Of a stretch of 49,735 nucleotides of DNA, positions 25,594 to 34,678 are shown piece after piece. The notes beneath the pieces are model-generated. The model ran no database searches. It was given only the letters and a program-made list of their open reading frames with translations, and was not told the DNA's origin. The translations under genes were made by a program, and so were the position numbers. Each line of letters begins with the position of its first letter. Positions within the stretch are counted from its first letter, which is position 1. The DNA is from CAVQEK01 sp964596645 (lineage in GTDB: Bacteria; Bacteroidota; Bacteroidia; Cytophagales; Cyclobacteriaceae). The stretch lies in NCBI GenBank assembly GCA_964596645.1, contig CAZQVB010000034.1:1-49735 (forward strand), written 5' to 3'.

Positions 25594-26355
25594 ATGACAG
25601 AAACACCATTTAACCTCACAGAAAAAACTGCCCTGATCACCGGCGGCGCCGATGGCATCGGCTTGGGCATAGCGCAACAGTTTATACAGCTCGGCGCCCG
25701 CGTGCTGATCACCGGGCGCACCCTGGCCTCCTTGCAAGAAGCCCAAAAAAAGCTGGGTGGGCAATGCCACATTTTTCAAAATGATGTGACCGATAAAAGC
25801 GCACATCCTGCCCTCATAGCGCATGCAGCAAAAACATTGGGGCATTTGGATATACTGGTAAACAACGCGGGTCGCCACATGAAAAAACCTGCCGTCGACG
25901 TCACCAATGAAGAATTTGAGCAGGTGATCGACATCAACCTGAACAGTGTATTTTCGCTGACCAAGGCTGCACTGCCGCACATGATCGGGCGCGGCAGTGG
26001 CTCAGTGATATTCATCAGCTCCATGGCGGCGCTGTACGGCCTACCCAAGGTGGTGGCATACAGCAGCAGCAAGACGGCGCTGCTGGGCCTGGCCCGTTCT
26101 TTTGCTGCAGAGTACTCCGCACAGGGCATCCGGTTCAATACCATTGCTCCGGGCTTTATCGAATCCAAGATGTTTCTGAATGCCGTGCAGGACGACCCCG
26201 CGCGAAAGGCACGCATATTGGCCCGCACACCATCGGGCACCTTTGGCAAGCCCGAGCACATCGGCCATGCCGCAGCGTTTCTGGCCTCCGATGCCTCCGT
26301 ATTCATCACCGGCGTATGCTTGCCGGTAGACGGTGGGAATGCTATTGGATTCTAG
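25594..26355 (+). CDS. Short-chain dehydrogenase/reductase (sugar-acid oxidoreductase-like)
   Basis: The ATG at 25594 gives 253 residues (the frame extends to a TTG at 25564, which lies in repeat-adjacent sequence). The NAD(P)-binding motif is TGGADGIGLG, the NNAG motif is at LDILVNNAGRH, and the catalytic triad appears in ISSMAALYGLPKVVAYSSSK (Ser, Tyr and Lys of YSSSK). The C-terminal end PVDGGNAIGF is typical of classical SDRs. Close relatives by motif pattern are gluconate 5-dehydrogenase, KduD and fructuronate-type reductases. The mannonate dehydratase-like gene begins 50 bases later, so a role as the D-mannonate/fructuronate reductase step is plausible but not proven. Confidence 0.88.
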   Translation: MTETPFNLTEKTALITGGADGIGLGIAQQFIQLGARVLITGRTLASLQEAQKKLGGQCHIFQNDVTDKSAHPALIAHAAKTLGHLDILVNNAGRHMKKPAVDVTNEEFEQVIDINLNSVFSLTKAALPHMIGRGSGSVIFISSMAALYGLPKVVAYSSSKTALLGLARSFAAEYSAQGIRFNTIAPGFIESKMFLNAVQDDPARKARILARTPSGTFGKPEHIGHAAAFLASDASVFITGVCLPVDGGNAIGF

Positions 26356-26405
26356 ACGCTCAATATCATATCCTACTTCTCCAACTTCACCCCTCTTCGC
26401 CCATC

Positions 26406-27467
26406 ATGAAACTTGGCTTCGGTTTGTACAAGCACATGCTCAATGAAGAGCACTACCAATTTGCCCGGCAATGTGGCGCCACGCATGTGGTGGTGCACCT
26501 GGTCGACTACTTTGGCCACAGCAAAGCGGCCAATGACCAGCCCCTCGGCGACAAGGGTGGCTGGGGGCCGGCAGGCGATGGCAAAGCGTGGCCGCTTGAG
26601 TATTTGTTGGAAATAAAAAAACAACTCAATCGCTACGGCCTGGTGTGGGAAGCCATAGAAAACTTCGATCCGGCTATGTGGCACGATGTGCTGCTGGACG
26701 GCCCAAAAAAGCGGGAGCAAATGGGACTGCTGAAAAAACAGATACGCATTGTGGGCAAAGCGGGTATACGGGTATTTGGCTATAATTTTTCTTTGGCCGG
26801 TGTGGCCGCACGCACCAAGGGCAGCTATGCACGTGGCGGGGCTATTTCGGTAGGTATGGAAGGCAATGACGACACGCCGGTGCCCAACGGTATGGTCTGG
26901 AACATGGTATATGATGCTGATGCACCCGCGGGCTACGCGCCAGAAATAACGCATGTTGAACTTTGGCAAAGGCTGCAATATTTTCTCAACGAACTGCTGC
27001 CTGTGGCCGAAGAGGCCGGTGTAGTGCTGGCCGCCCACCCCGATGACCCGCCGATGCCCTACGTGCGGAGTACACCCCGCCTGGTGTACCAGCCGCATCT
27101 ATACCAGAAACTGCTGGACCTGCATCCCAGCAAAAGCAATCAGTTGGAATACTGCCTGGGCTCGCTGGCCGAAATGACAGAAGGCGACATCTATGAGGCC
27201 ACAGACGCGTACAGCAGGCAAAACAAGATTGGCTATATACACTTCCGCAACGTGAAGGGCAAAGTGCCGCACTATAAAGAAGTATTTGTAGATGAGGGCG
27301 ACATCGATATGATCAGGATATTGGAGATACTAAAAAATAATAATTATGAGGGTGTGCTGATCCCAGACCATACGCCGCAGATGGCCTGCGATGCACCCTG
27401 GCATGCGGGCATGGCCTATGCCATGGGCTATATGCACGCCGCCATGCAGCTGGCACAAAGAAAGTAA
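26406..27467 (+). CDS. uxuA: Mannonate dehydratase (UxuA-like)
   Basis: The ATG at 26406 gives 353 residues, close to the ~360 of Bacillus UxuA; the open frame extends to 26316 but that would overlap the SDR gene. UxuA-type TIM-barrel features are visible: HVVVHLVDYFGH near the start, FGYNFSLAGVAART, VLAAHPDDPPMPYVRSTPRL, IGYIHFRNVKGKVPHYKE and GVLIPDHTPQM, the last His and Asp being metal or substrate ligands in the family. The enzyme converts D-mannonate to 2-keto-3-deoxygluconate in hexuronate breakdown. With the SDR upstream it makes a two-gene module (50-base gap) for uronate catabolism. No kdgK or kdgA is present in the window. A divergent or unusual acid substrate is possible. Confidence 0.88.
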   Translation: MKLGFGLYKHMLNEEHYQFARQCGATHVVVHLVDYFGHSKAANDQPLGDKGGWGPAGDGKAWPLEYLLEIKKQLNRYGLVWEAIENFDPAMWHDVLLDGPKKREQMGLLKKQIRIVGKAGIRVFGYNFSLAGVAARTKGSYARGGAISVGMEGNDDTPVPNGMVWNMVYDADAPAGYAPEITHVELWQRLQYFLNELLPVAEEAGVVLAAHPDDPPMPYVRSTPRLVYQPHLYQKLLDLHPSKSNQLEYCLGSLAEMTEGDIYEATDAYSRQNKIGYIHFRNVKGKVPHYKEVFVDEGDIDMIRILEILKNNNYEGVLIPDHTPQMACDAPWHAGMAYAMGYMHAAMQLAQRK

Positions 27468-27532
27468 ATCGACTGTTTGCCACTGATGTTGACCTGGCAG
27501 ATCGCACGCCTTTTGCGCGACAGAAAGAGACT

Positions 27533-27564
27533 TAAAAAAAGGCCCTGATGAGGGCCTTTTTTTT
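27533..27564. terminator. Bidirectional terminator between uxuA and susD
   Basis: AAAAAAAGGCCCT and its complement pair around a GATG loop, with T-runs on both outer sides. It ends the plus-strand SDR-uxuA unit and the minus-strand SusD transcript. Confidence 0.93.
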
Positions 27565-27588
27565 ATTCATTCTTTAAACCTTATGCTG

Positions 27589-29124
27589 TTAATAGCCGTC
27601 ATTTTGTGGCTTTAAGTTTGTATTTCTATCCAGCTCATCTTGTGGTAAAGGGAAGAAATAATCGCGTGTTGGGTCGAAGTTTGGATGCGGTTCCAGGGAA
27701 GTCGGTTCATGAAACACTTCGACACCTATTTGCAGGCGTTTGATGTCATACCAGCGCTTAAACTCAAATGCCAACTCTAAACGGCGTTCTTCGATCACCA
27801 CATCATGAAATTCCTGCTGACTCAATCCGGCAGGCACATCCGCAGGAAATTCAACCTGCGTGCCATCCCAGTTGCGTGCACGCTCACGAATGCGATTGAT
27901 GTAACCAAGCGCCTCAGCGTTGGGTCCTCCATTCATTTCGTTTAGTGCTTCGGCAGCGATCAGTAATACTTCTGCATATCGCATACAGGGCACGTTGGTG
28001 TCGGAGTCATTGGCACTTATTCCGCTTTTACCAGGATTTCTAAAATACTTTGCTATGTGCGGTCGGGCCGAGCCATGGTTGGGTGCGAACTTATCATAGC
28101 CAGACCAAACGCCATCGACAATACCTGAATCAAGAAAACTTACTTTCTTCCTGTAATCACGTGAATCCCATGTGTTGTACACTGCAATGGTTGGCACTGC
28201 CACACTCCATCCTTCCACAATATCACCATTGGTAACGGCCCGCGGACCAGTCACCGAACCGAGGTAGTCTTGATTGGTATTGTATCTCCCTGTGTTCAAA
28301 CCTAGAAAATCAAGGGCGAAAAGGATCTCTTTCTGTCCGTTTTGTTTGGTAGCATCAAAGAGATCTTTGAAGTTGGGCATAAGTGCCAAATTAAACTTGC
28401 CTTCATTATCGATCACCCATTTGGCTTCGTTGTAGGCTTCTGAATAATCTCCTAAGGTCAAGTGTACCGATGCCAAATACGCCGCTGCTGTCGCTTTAGT
28501 TGGTCTTGTTCTCAATCCATTACTATATGCATCTGGCAGCCATTGTTTGCCGTATGTGAGATCTTCTTTTATTAATTGATAAATAGCGTCTACAGTAGAT
28601 TTCGACATTATTTTTGCCGCCTCTATATCATTGACCGGGCTTGTGAGCAAGGGCACTTCACCGAATAGCCTCACCAGGTGATAGTAAGCAAAAGCCCGTA
28701 CAAACCTCGCTTCAGCCTTGAGCGGGTTGATTACTGATTCTTCTAATGATAGGGATTCTGCTCCCTGCAAGGCTACGTTGACAGCGGCAATGATTTGATA
28801 GGAACGAGGCCAGATTGATGTTATCATATCATTGTTGGAGTCCATGTCGAAATCATTGACCTGTTGTCTGCGGGCAGGCGTTCTGCGGTCTCCTATGTCG
28901 GCCATATCGCCTCTAAGCAACAGCGTCAGGGTCAATTTTCTTCCGTAATACTCTTCCGCGGCAGCCAGGCCATATGCGCCATATATGCTGGTTTCTACGT
29001 CTTTGGCAGTTTTGAAAAACGCCTCAGGAGCCAAAAGGCCTATGGGTTCTTCTGCCAGATCAGAACATGCCAAGACCGATACAAGCAGCGTGAGCAGTAA
29101 TATTTTATTTGCTAAATTTTTCAT
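27589..29124 (-). CDS. SusD/RagB-family outer membrane nutrient-binding lipoprotein
   Basis: This 511-residue protein starts with a lipoprotein signal (MKNLANKILLLTLLVSVLAC, Cys20). The SusD fold is recognised from the TPR-like N-terminal half (AEEPIGLLAPEAFFKTAKDVETSIYGAYG, MITSIWPRSYQIIAAVNVAL, EARFVRAFAYYHLVRLFGEVPLL) and the C-terminal RagB region (CMRYAEVLLIAAEALNEMNGG, EALGYINRIRERAR, VIEERRLELAFEFKRWYDIKR, YFFPLPQDELDRNTNLKPQN). SusD proteins sit on the cell surface as lids for the SusC channel and bind oligosaccharides. The stop of SusC is 27 bases upstream, so both are co-transcribed. Specificity cannot be read from sequence. Confidence 0.97.
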   Translation of the reverse strand: MKNLANKILLLTLLVSVLACSDLAEEPIGLLAPEAFFKTAKDVETSIYGAYGLAAAEEYYGRKLTLTLLLRGDMADIGDRRTPARRQQVNDFDMDSNNDMITSIWPRSYQIIAAVNVALQGAESLSLEESVINPLKAEARFVRAFAYYHLVRLFGEVPLLTSPVNDIEAAKIMSKSTVDAIYQLIKEDLTYGKQWLPDAYSNGLRTRPTKATAAAYLASVHLTLGDYSEAYNEAKWVIDNEGKFNLALMPNFKDLFDATKQNGQKEILFALDFLGLNTGRYNTNQDYLGSVTGPRAVTNGDIVEGWSVAVPTIAVYNTWDSRDYRKKVSFLDSGIVDGVWSGYDKFAPNHGSARPHIAKYFRNPGKSGISANDSDTNVPCMRYAEVLLIAAEALNEMNGGPNAEALGYINRIRERARNWDGTQVEFPADVPAGLSQQEFHDVVIEERRLELAFEFKRWYDIKRLQIGVEVFHEPTSLEPHPNFDPTRDYFFPLPQDELDRNTNLKPQNDGY

Positions 29125-29151
29125 ATCAAAAATCTTTATGATGATTATTTA

Positions 29152-32100
29152 TTAAAAACCAAGGCTTACACCCATCGTAAAGGCTTTGGCATTTGGATAA
29201 CTGCCATAGTCTAAGCCCAGGTTCCTGTTGCCATTTTCCCCTCCACTGGTTCGGTAGTTTACCTCCGGGTCGTAGCCGGGATAGTCGGTGATGGTCAGCA
29301 GGTTTTGAGCACTTATATAGACCCTGATCTTCTGCATATTCAACCTATTGACAAGCTCCTTGGGAAAATTATAACCCAGCGCAATGTTTTTCAATCGCAC
29401 ATAACTGCCATCATAGACAAAGCGCGACGATGATCGCCGATTCCTTGGAAATGCTCTCGGCACGTTGGTGTCGATGTTTTCTGGTGTCCATCGGTCGAGG
29501 GCTGCGGTAGTAGCGTTGTTTGAGCCACTCAACAAATTCAGTTCCATGAGGGTAAAACTCATGATGTCATTGCCCTGAGAGGCTTGTATGAAAATGTTAA
29601 GATCGAAACCCTTGTACATAAAGCTGTTGTTCCAGCCCCATATAAAGTCCGGATGCGGATTGCCAATGATGGTGCGATCTTCATTGTTCAAAACGCCATC
29701 TGGCTCACCAGTTAAATTGCCATCTTCGTCACGGGTACCATTGATGTCCTCAAATCGTTCACCGCCTGGCGCTCTTTCAAAACCATTTCCCGGCAGGAAT
29801 TCATCGTCCTCCTGATACACACCATCATAAACAAACCCAAAAAACGCGCCTACTGGCTCACCTACACGTAATACCTGTGTTTCACCTACGCCCACCATAT
29901 GGCTGGGTGCCGAGGAATATCGTATTTCCTGATCGTTGTCGGGCAATTCCAATATCTCATTTCTATTGGCGGATATATTGAAGTTCATGTCCCACTTAAA
30001 TTCCCCAACCAGATTTCGGCTATCCAGCGTAAACTCAAATCCTGAATTCTTCACCTTGCCAAAATTTGTAACGGGAGTTAACTCGAGGAAACCGGTGTAT
30101 TCAGGCAGCGAAGCGCCAAACAGCAGGTCGCTGGTGGTCATGGTATAGTAGTCCATGATCACGTTGATGCGGTCGTCTAAAAATCCCAGATCCAATCCTA
30201 CGTCAAACTGAGCTGTCGTCTCCCATTTCAGGTTCGGATTTGCCGGTTGCAATGGCGCTACAGCGTTTACGACGCTGCCATTTTGGGCAGTGATTATTCG
30301 ACTGTCGAGCAGCGCCAGGGTACCGTAGGGGCCGATGGCACGGTTGCCGGTCAGACCATAGCTTACCCTGATCTTCGCCATACTGAGCGCATTGACGGCT
30401 TGCATAAATTCTTCGCCCTTTACATCCCATGCCACAGCGCCGGATGGGAAAAATGCCCATTTGTTTCCTTCGCTAAATACCGAGGAGCCATCATAGCGTG
30501 TCGTTGCAGTAAACTTATAGCGATCGAACAGTGAGTAGTTTACCCTGGCATAGTAAGAGGACACCTCCCATTCGTTGGTGCCAGAGCCGGGTTGCAGATA
30601 CACCGATCCGGCGCCCAAGTTCCAATACACCCCTGCATCGGTGGGAAATGTTGTAGACCGCGAATTCCAGTTCTCATCAATAGCTTTTTGGTATGAATAA
30701 CCAGCCATCAGGTCCAGACTGTGTATACCAAAATCACGGGTGTACGTCAGGTAATTCTCATTGATGATATCCGTGTCTTTGGAAGCGTCTATCCTGCCAG
30801 AGCCGTTAATGGCGCCTGCGGCGGCGTTCAATGTAGAAGGTGTGTACCGGCCTCGTCTTTCGTTGTTGGTAGAGGCACCAACAGTTACGTTTAGCTTAAG
30901 GCCATCGATAAACTCATACTGACCAAAGAAGTTGGCCTGAAGCCTGTCGTTGATGGTCTCATCGGTATTTTCCGTGGCGATCGCAAACGGATTGTCATGC
31001 GGATCATTGAGCGTGGCACGTGTAAATGTGCCGTCATCATTATATATACCCAGGTCGGGTTCAAACTTGAATGCTGCAGCCACTACACCGGTAGAGTTTG
31101 TACCTCCACTGGCTTCCTGTGTACTGACGCCGTCTCTGGTGAACCTGCGGGCAAACAGGTTGGCTCCGAATTTAAACTTTTCGCTGGCCTGTATTTCAAT
31201 GTTGCTCGTCACCGACAATCTATCGTAGCCCGAGCCTACGATCAGACCGGTTTGGTCATAGTAAGTTCCTGAGACATAATAGGTCACTTTTTCGTTTCCT
31301 CCAGAAAATGCAAGCTGATGGTTGTTGATAATCCCCTGACGGAATATTTCTTCCTGCCAGTCGGTGTTGGCCCCTCGGCTGACAAAGCCAGGGGTAAATT
31401 CCTGCATGTAATCTTCAAATTGATTGGCATTCAGCAGATCCAGCCTGTTGATCTCTTCCTGAAAAGAATACGACCCATTGTATTCAATGGAAGATTGGCC
31501 TTGTCTTCCCCTTTTGGTAGTAATGAGGATAACACCATTGGCGCCACGAGAACCATATATGGCAGTGGCAGATGCATCCTTCAAAATTTCCATGGATGCA
31601 ATGTCCTCAGGAGGAGGAATGGTGCCACCAACAAAGCCGTCGACCACATACAACGGATCGCTGCTTGCATTGATGGATGTACCACCGCGAACGCGTACCT
31701 TAAATGACGCTCCCGGCTCACCATTGTTGGCGGTAACCTGCACACCCGCTGCCCGGCCTTGTAAGGCCTGTACAGCGCCCACTGCAGGATAGGCAGTGAG
31801 TTCTTCTGCCTTTACCGAAGACACTGCGCCCGTCAGGTCACTCTTCTTCACGGTGCCATAGCCCACCACTACGATCTCTTCGAGTGCGGTGATGTCGGGC
31901 GTCATGGTCAGGTCGATCACCGAGCGGTTGCCTACGGTCACTTCTTCGCTCACGTAGCCTACCGAGCTGTATACGAGCACCGCCTCGGGGCCGGGCACAT
32001 CGAGTTGGTAGTTGCCGTACACGTCGGTTACCGTGCCGGTGTTGGAGCTTTTTACTACTACATTTACGCCGGGCAGGCCGTCTTCATCTTCAGACGATAT

Positions 32101-32535
32101 GATCTTGCCTGTCACCGTCTGGCTTTGCGCCGCCACATCGGATATCTCTTCCTGTACTGTGCTGCGAAGCCCCCGGCTGCGGCTCACGTATATGTTGCCG
32201 TCGATGCGCTTGAAGCTGAGCTTGGCCTCTTTGGCCAGGTGCCTGAGCAAATCGCCCAGCGACTCATTGGAGGAAAATGCAGACACTTTTACTTTGGTGT
32301 CTACCAAACTTCTGTTGTAGGAGAAGTTGAAGGATGTTTTGCTTTCGATGGAGCGGAAAGCCTCTTCAAGGCTCACGTCATCCATTTTTACTGTTATATA
32401 CACCTCGTCGATGCTCACCGGCTGACTCACGCTGGCGGTGGCCAGCATAAAAGAAGCCAGGAAGCATTGCATTGCGAGTGCGTAGGCTGTAAACTTTGTC
32501 ATAGCCGCTACTTGTCTTAGTACGTTTAATCGCAT
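29152..32535 (-). CDS. SusC/RagA-family TonB-dependent transporter with N-terminal STN domain
   Basis: At 1127 residues this is a full SusC. After a signal segment comes an STN (secretin and TonB short N-terminal) domain at about 46-120 (VTYITVKMDDVSLEEAFRSI-type pattern, ending FKRIDGNIYVSRS). A CarboxypepD_reg-like domain follows (VTGKIISSEDEDGLPGVNVV), then the plug (EEIVVVGYGTVKKSDLTGAVSSV, LQGRAAGVQVTANN, YVVDGFVGG, ATAIYGSRGANGVILITTK) and the barrel ending in FTMGVSLGF. The STN domain implies that ligand loading is signalled to the FecR anti-sigma factor encoded upstream. SusC imports oligosaccharides through the outer membrane using TonB energy. It is upstream of susD in the same unit. 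Confidence 0.97.
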   Translation of the reverse strand: MRLNVLRQVAAMTKFTAYALAMQCFLASFMLATASVSQPVSIDEVYITVKMDDVSLEEAFRSIESKTSFNFSYNRSLVDTKVKVSAFSSNESLGDLLRHLAKEAKLSFKRIDGNIYVSRSRGLRSTVQEEISDVAAQSQTVTGKIISSEDEDGLPGVNVVVKSSNTGTVTDVYGNYQLDVPGPEAVLVYSSVGYVSEEVTVGNRSVIDLTMTPDITALEEIVVVGYGTVKKSDLTGAVSSVKAEELTAYPAVGAVQALQGRAAGVQVTANNGEPGASFKVRVRGGTSINASSDPLYVVDGFVGGTIPPPEDIASMEILKDASATAIYGSRGANGVILITTKRGRQGQSSIEYNGSYSFQEEINRLDLLNANQFEDYMQEFTPGFVSRGANTDWQEEIFRQGIINNHQLAFSGGNEKVTYYVSGTYYDQTGLIVGSGYDRLSVTSNIEIQASEKFKFGANLFARRFTRDGVSTQEASGGTNSTGVVAAAFKFEPDLGIYNDDGTFTRATLNDPHDNPFAIATENTDETINDRLQANFFGQYEFIDGLKLNVTVGASTNNERRGRYTPSTLNAAAGAINGSGRIDASKDTDIINENYLTYTRDFGIHSLDLMAGYSYQKAIDENWNSRSTTFPTDAGVYWNLGAGSVYLQPGSGTNEWEVSSYYARVNYSLFDRYKFTATTRYDGSSVFSEGNKWAFFPSGAVAWDVKGEEFMQAVNALSMAKIRVSYGLTGNRAIGPYGTLALLDSRIITAQNGSVVNAVAPLQPANPNLKWETTAQFDVGLDLGFLDDRINVIMDYYTMTTSDLLFGASLPEYTGFLELTPVTNFGKVKNSGFEFTLDSRNLVGEFKWDMNFNISANRNEILELPDNDQEIRYSSAPSHMVGVGETQVLRVGEPVGAFFGFVYDGVYQEDDEFLPGNGFERAPGGERFEDINGTRDEDGNLTGEPDGVLNNEDRTIIGNPHPDFIWGWNNSFMYKGFDLNIFIQASQGNDIMSFTLMELNLLSGSNNATTAALDRWTPENIDTNVPRAFPRNRRSSSRFVYDGSYVRLKNIALGYNFPKELVNRLNMQKIRVYISAQNLLTITDYPGYDPEVNYRTSGGENGNRNLGLDYGSYPNAKAFTMGVSLGF

Positions 32536-32736
32536 AATTTTAAGTGGGTTTTGTTGAACTGAATGTTGACTTAATCCTGAATTCCTGTTCCACCGTTTCC
32601 GGCTAAAGAAGGCGGTAGAACAGTTCCTGAAAAGCTGGCTGCGTCGCCAAACGCTGCCGGCTTTTTGCTTTTCTAACTGGTGTCTCTTTTTTTCATATTG
32701 GGTTAATTAGTTGTTTTCTTTGTTAAGGCACGCTCG
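32536..32736. other. Gap between fecR and susC
   Basis: This 201-base stretch between the minus-strand fecR and susC genes would hold the sigma-controlled susC promoter. No gene is supported. A GC-rich segment at 32600-32675 could fold, but no clear terminator or consensus promoter can be called. Confidence 0.4.
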
Positions 32737-33777
32737 CTATCTGATCAACACCTTGTTTCCGATCAGTTGGTACTCAAACTCGGAGGCGTATGCCAACCCT
32801 TCCAGTACCTGTTCCAAACTTTCATTTTCAAAGCTGCCGCTAAAGCCCCTTTTAATGGGTTCGCTGCGGGTTATGATAAATTCCACCCCATACCAGCGCT
32901 CCAGTTCCTTCACTATACTGCCAAAGCTGGCATTGTGAAACATCAGCACGCCATTGCTCCAGGCACTGATTGACGCTACATCCACGTTGGCCAGGTGTGT
33001 ACGTTCACTGGCCCGGTGGTATGTGAGCATTTGTGCTGCTACCAGCTCATTCGCAGCGGTTGCAGCGCCAAGCGTGTCGTGGCTTTTCTCCACCGCCACC
33101 TTACCTGTGGCTACGGCTACTTGTATATCGTCTTCTTCGGGATAGGCGCGCACATTGAAGGAGGTGCCAAGCACGGTGGTCTTGATGGCGCCTGCCTGCA
33201 CGATGAAGGGCCGTTGCGGGTCTTTGGCTATTTCAAAAAATGCCTCACCCTGCAGGGTAACCACCCGCTGGTGGTCGTCGAAAGGTTTTTGAAAGGTAAG
33301 CCGGCTGTCGGCGTTGAGGCGCACCTTGGAGCCGTCGGGGAAAGTGACCTGCAGCTTCTGCCCTTTCGGATTTTCCTTGATCACGATCTCCGCCACGGGC
33401 TCTTCAGGCACTGGCTGCGCCTGACGAAGGAAAAAATAAAAATACGCGGCTACCAAAAAAGGAATGAAAACCGCTGCCACTTTGAGCATCTGTACAAAGC
33501 GGCCGGAAAAGCTAATGGTGTTTTTGCTGGGTTTGCCGTAGGTATGGGCTCTTACCTCTTTCCAAAGCAACTTCACCTCTTCATCGCCCAGGGAGAGATC
33601 GCGGTACTGCAGGCCGAGCAGCACCTTTTTGGCTTGCTCTGCCATCAATTTTTTTTCAGGAAACCTGTCGAGGTAATGCTGCCAGCGCTGCTTGCTCAGC
33701 GGATCATCATCGGCTACCCACGCCTTGAAGGAGTGATCTAGTAAAAAATCTTCTATGGACTGATGATCGAAATTCAT
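32737..33777 (-). CDS. FecR-family anti-sigma factor
   Basis: This 346-residue protein has a short cytoplasmic N-terminal part (about 1-97), one membrane helix at about 98-117 (LKVAAVFIPFLVAAYFYFFL) and a periplasmic FecR domain (VTFPDGSKVRLNADSRLTFQKPF, VVTLQGEAFFEIAKDPQRPFIVQAGAIKTTVLGTSFNVRAY). The end is a DUF4974/STN-like region (FHNASFGSIVKELERWYGVEFI ... VLEGLAYASEFEY). It holds the ECF sigma factor inactive until SusC signals. It lies 109 bases downstream of the sigma gene and upstream of susC on the same strand, the classical sigma-FecR-SusC-SusD order. Confidence 0.96.
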   Translation of the reverse strand: MNFDHQSIEDFLLDHSFKAWVADDDPLSKQRWQHYLDRFPEKKLMAEQAKKVLLGLQYRDLSLGDEEVKLLWKEVRAHTYGKPSKNTISFSGRFVQMLKVAAVFIPFLVAAYFYFFLRQAQPVPEEPVAEIVIKENPKGQKLQVTFPDGSKVRLNADSRLTFQKPFDDHQRVVTLQGEAFFEIAKDPQRPFIVQAGAIKTTVLGTSFNVRAYPEEDDIQVAVATGKVAVEKSHDTLGAATAANELVAAQMLTYHRASERTHLANVDVASISAWSNGVLMFHNASFGSIVKELERWYGVEFIITRSEPIKRGFSGSFENESLEQVLEGLAYASEFEYQLIGNKVLIR

Positions 33778-33886
33778 GGGCGTTTATCCTCTGGCTGTGC
33801 TTCCATGCATCGCGGCAGCAGCCTTCTTATCTCAATAGGCACCCGGCTTATTTGATTTACTCACTGAATCGGAAAAAAATTTTCGC

Positions 33887-34489
33887 CTAGAGAAAAAAGA
33901 TCGATAGCAATGAAAAAATGGTGCTTTTCACCATTTTTTCCCGCAGCACCTGAATGGCGCGGAAGATGAGGTTGTAGGCCGACTGCTTGTTCACGTGCAG
34001 GATGGTGGCAATTTCTGCGTAGTCGAAGCCAGCATGATAGCGCAGGTACAGCGCCTCCTTTTGCCGGGCCGGGAGGGCGTCCATTTCTTTGTTGAGTCTT
34101 TTCAATTGATCTTCAGCGATCTCCGCATGCACAATAGTAAGCTCCTGAGAAAATTCGATGATGGAGGCCTCCTCAATGTTTTCCACAGACTCCCACTGAA
34201 GTTTCCTGTCGCGGTTTATTTTTTTGATGAGTAGGTGCCGCAGTGCCTTGAACAGGTAAAAGCGGACCGAGCCGGTTTGAGAAAGGTGCTCTTTGTGTTT
34301 CCATAAATCCACGAATAAATCGTGTACAGCATCTTTTACCAGTTCCCTGTCGAAGGTGATGCGCAGGCCATAGTTGGTGAGTGCGTGTATGTGGCGCTCG
34401 TAGATGAGCTCATAAGCCCGGCTGTTGCCTTCCCTGAAGCAACTCCAGAGTAGAGTGTCTGGCGCATTGAAGAAATCAATATTTTCCAT
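33887..34489 (-). CDS. ECF RNA polymerase sigma factor
   Basis: The ATG at 34489 (MENIDFFNAPDTLLW) gives 200 residues; the frame runs on to 34522. Sigma region 2 is seen as SRAYELIYERHIHALTNYGLRITFDRELVKDAVHDLFVDLWKH, and region 4 as DALPARQKEALYLRYHAGFDYAEIATILHVNKQSAYNLIFRAI. These match the Bacteroidetes ECF sigma group linked to FecR and SusC. The product would recruit polymerase to the susC-susD promoter after release by FecR. A C-terminal hydrophobic tail (STIFSLLSIFFL) is unusual and might contact the membrane or the anti-sigma factor. Confidence 0.95.
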   Translation of the reverse strand: MENIDFFNAPDTLLWSCFREGNSRAYELIYERHIHALTNYGLRITFDRELVKDAVHDLFVDLWKHKEHLSQTGSVRFYLFKALRHLLIKKINRDRKLQWESVENIEEASIIEFSQELTIVHAEIAEDQLKRLNKEMDALPARQKEALYLRYHAGFDYAEIATILHVNKQSAYNLIFRAIQVLREKMVKSTIFSLLSIFFL

Positions 34490-34678
34490 AATGACCGGGT
34501 GCCTGATCACTGAATGAATCACTCAGATGGCGTATTAATAACTGCATCCAAAATAACAGGCCTTTTCAAAATTCGCAAATCCTGCGAGGCCGGCATGTCG
34601 CATGTCGTCCGCCAAAAACATGAAAAGCCCCGACCCTGCTGGTAGCGGGGGCCGGGACTTCATGTTTGACAGGTTTTA
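34490..34678. other. Intergenic region upstream of the sigma factor
   Basis: It contains the terminator of the acidic lipoprotein gene at 34614-34667. Between that and the sigma gene a CCAAAATAACAGG segment is one base off the minus-strand -7 consensus; no firmer promoter is visible. Confidence 0.4.
34614..34667 (-). terminator. Terminator of the acidic lipoprotein gene
   Basis: AAACATGAA and TTCATGTTT form the outer stem, with GC-rich inner arms (AGCCCCG / CCGGG region) and a T-run on the minus strand. It begins 12 bases after the lipoprotein stop, separating that gene from the sigma-factor operon. Confidence 0.75.

Noticed and set aside
32536..32736. A terminator between fecR and susC
   Set aside because: The GC-rich segment gives only mismatched stems and no U-tract on the minus strand.
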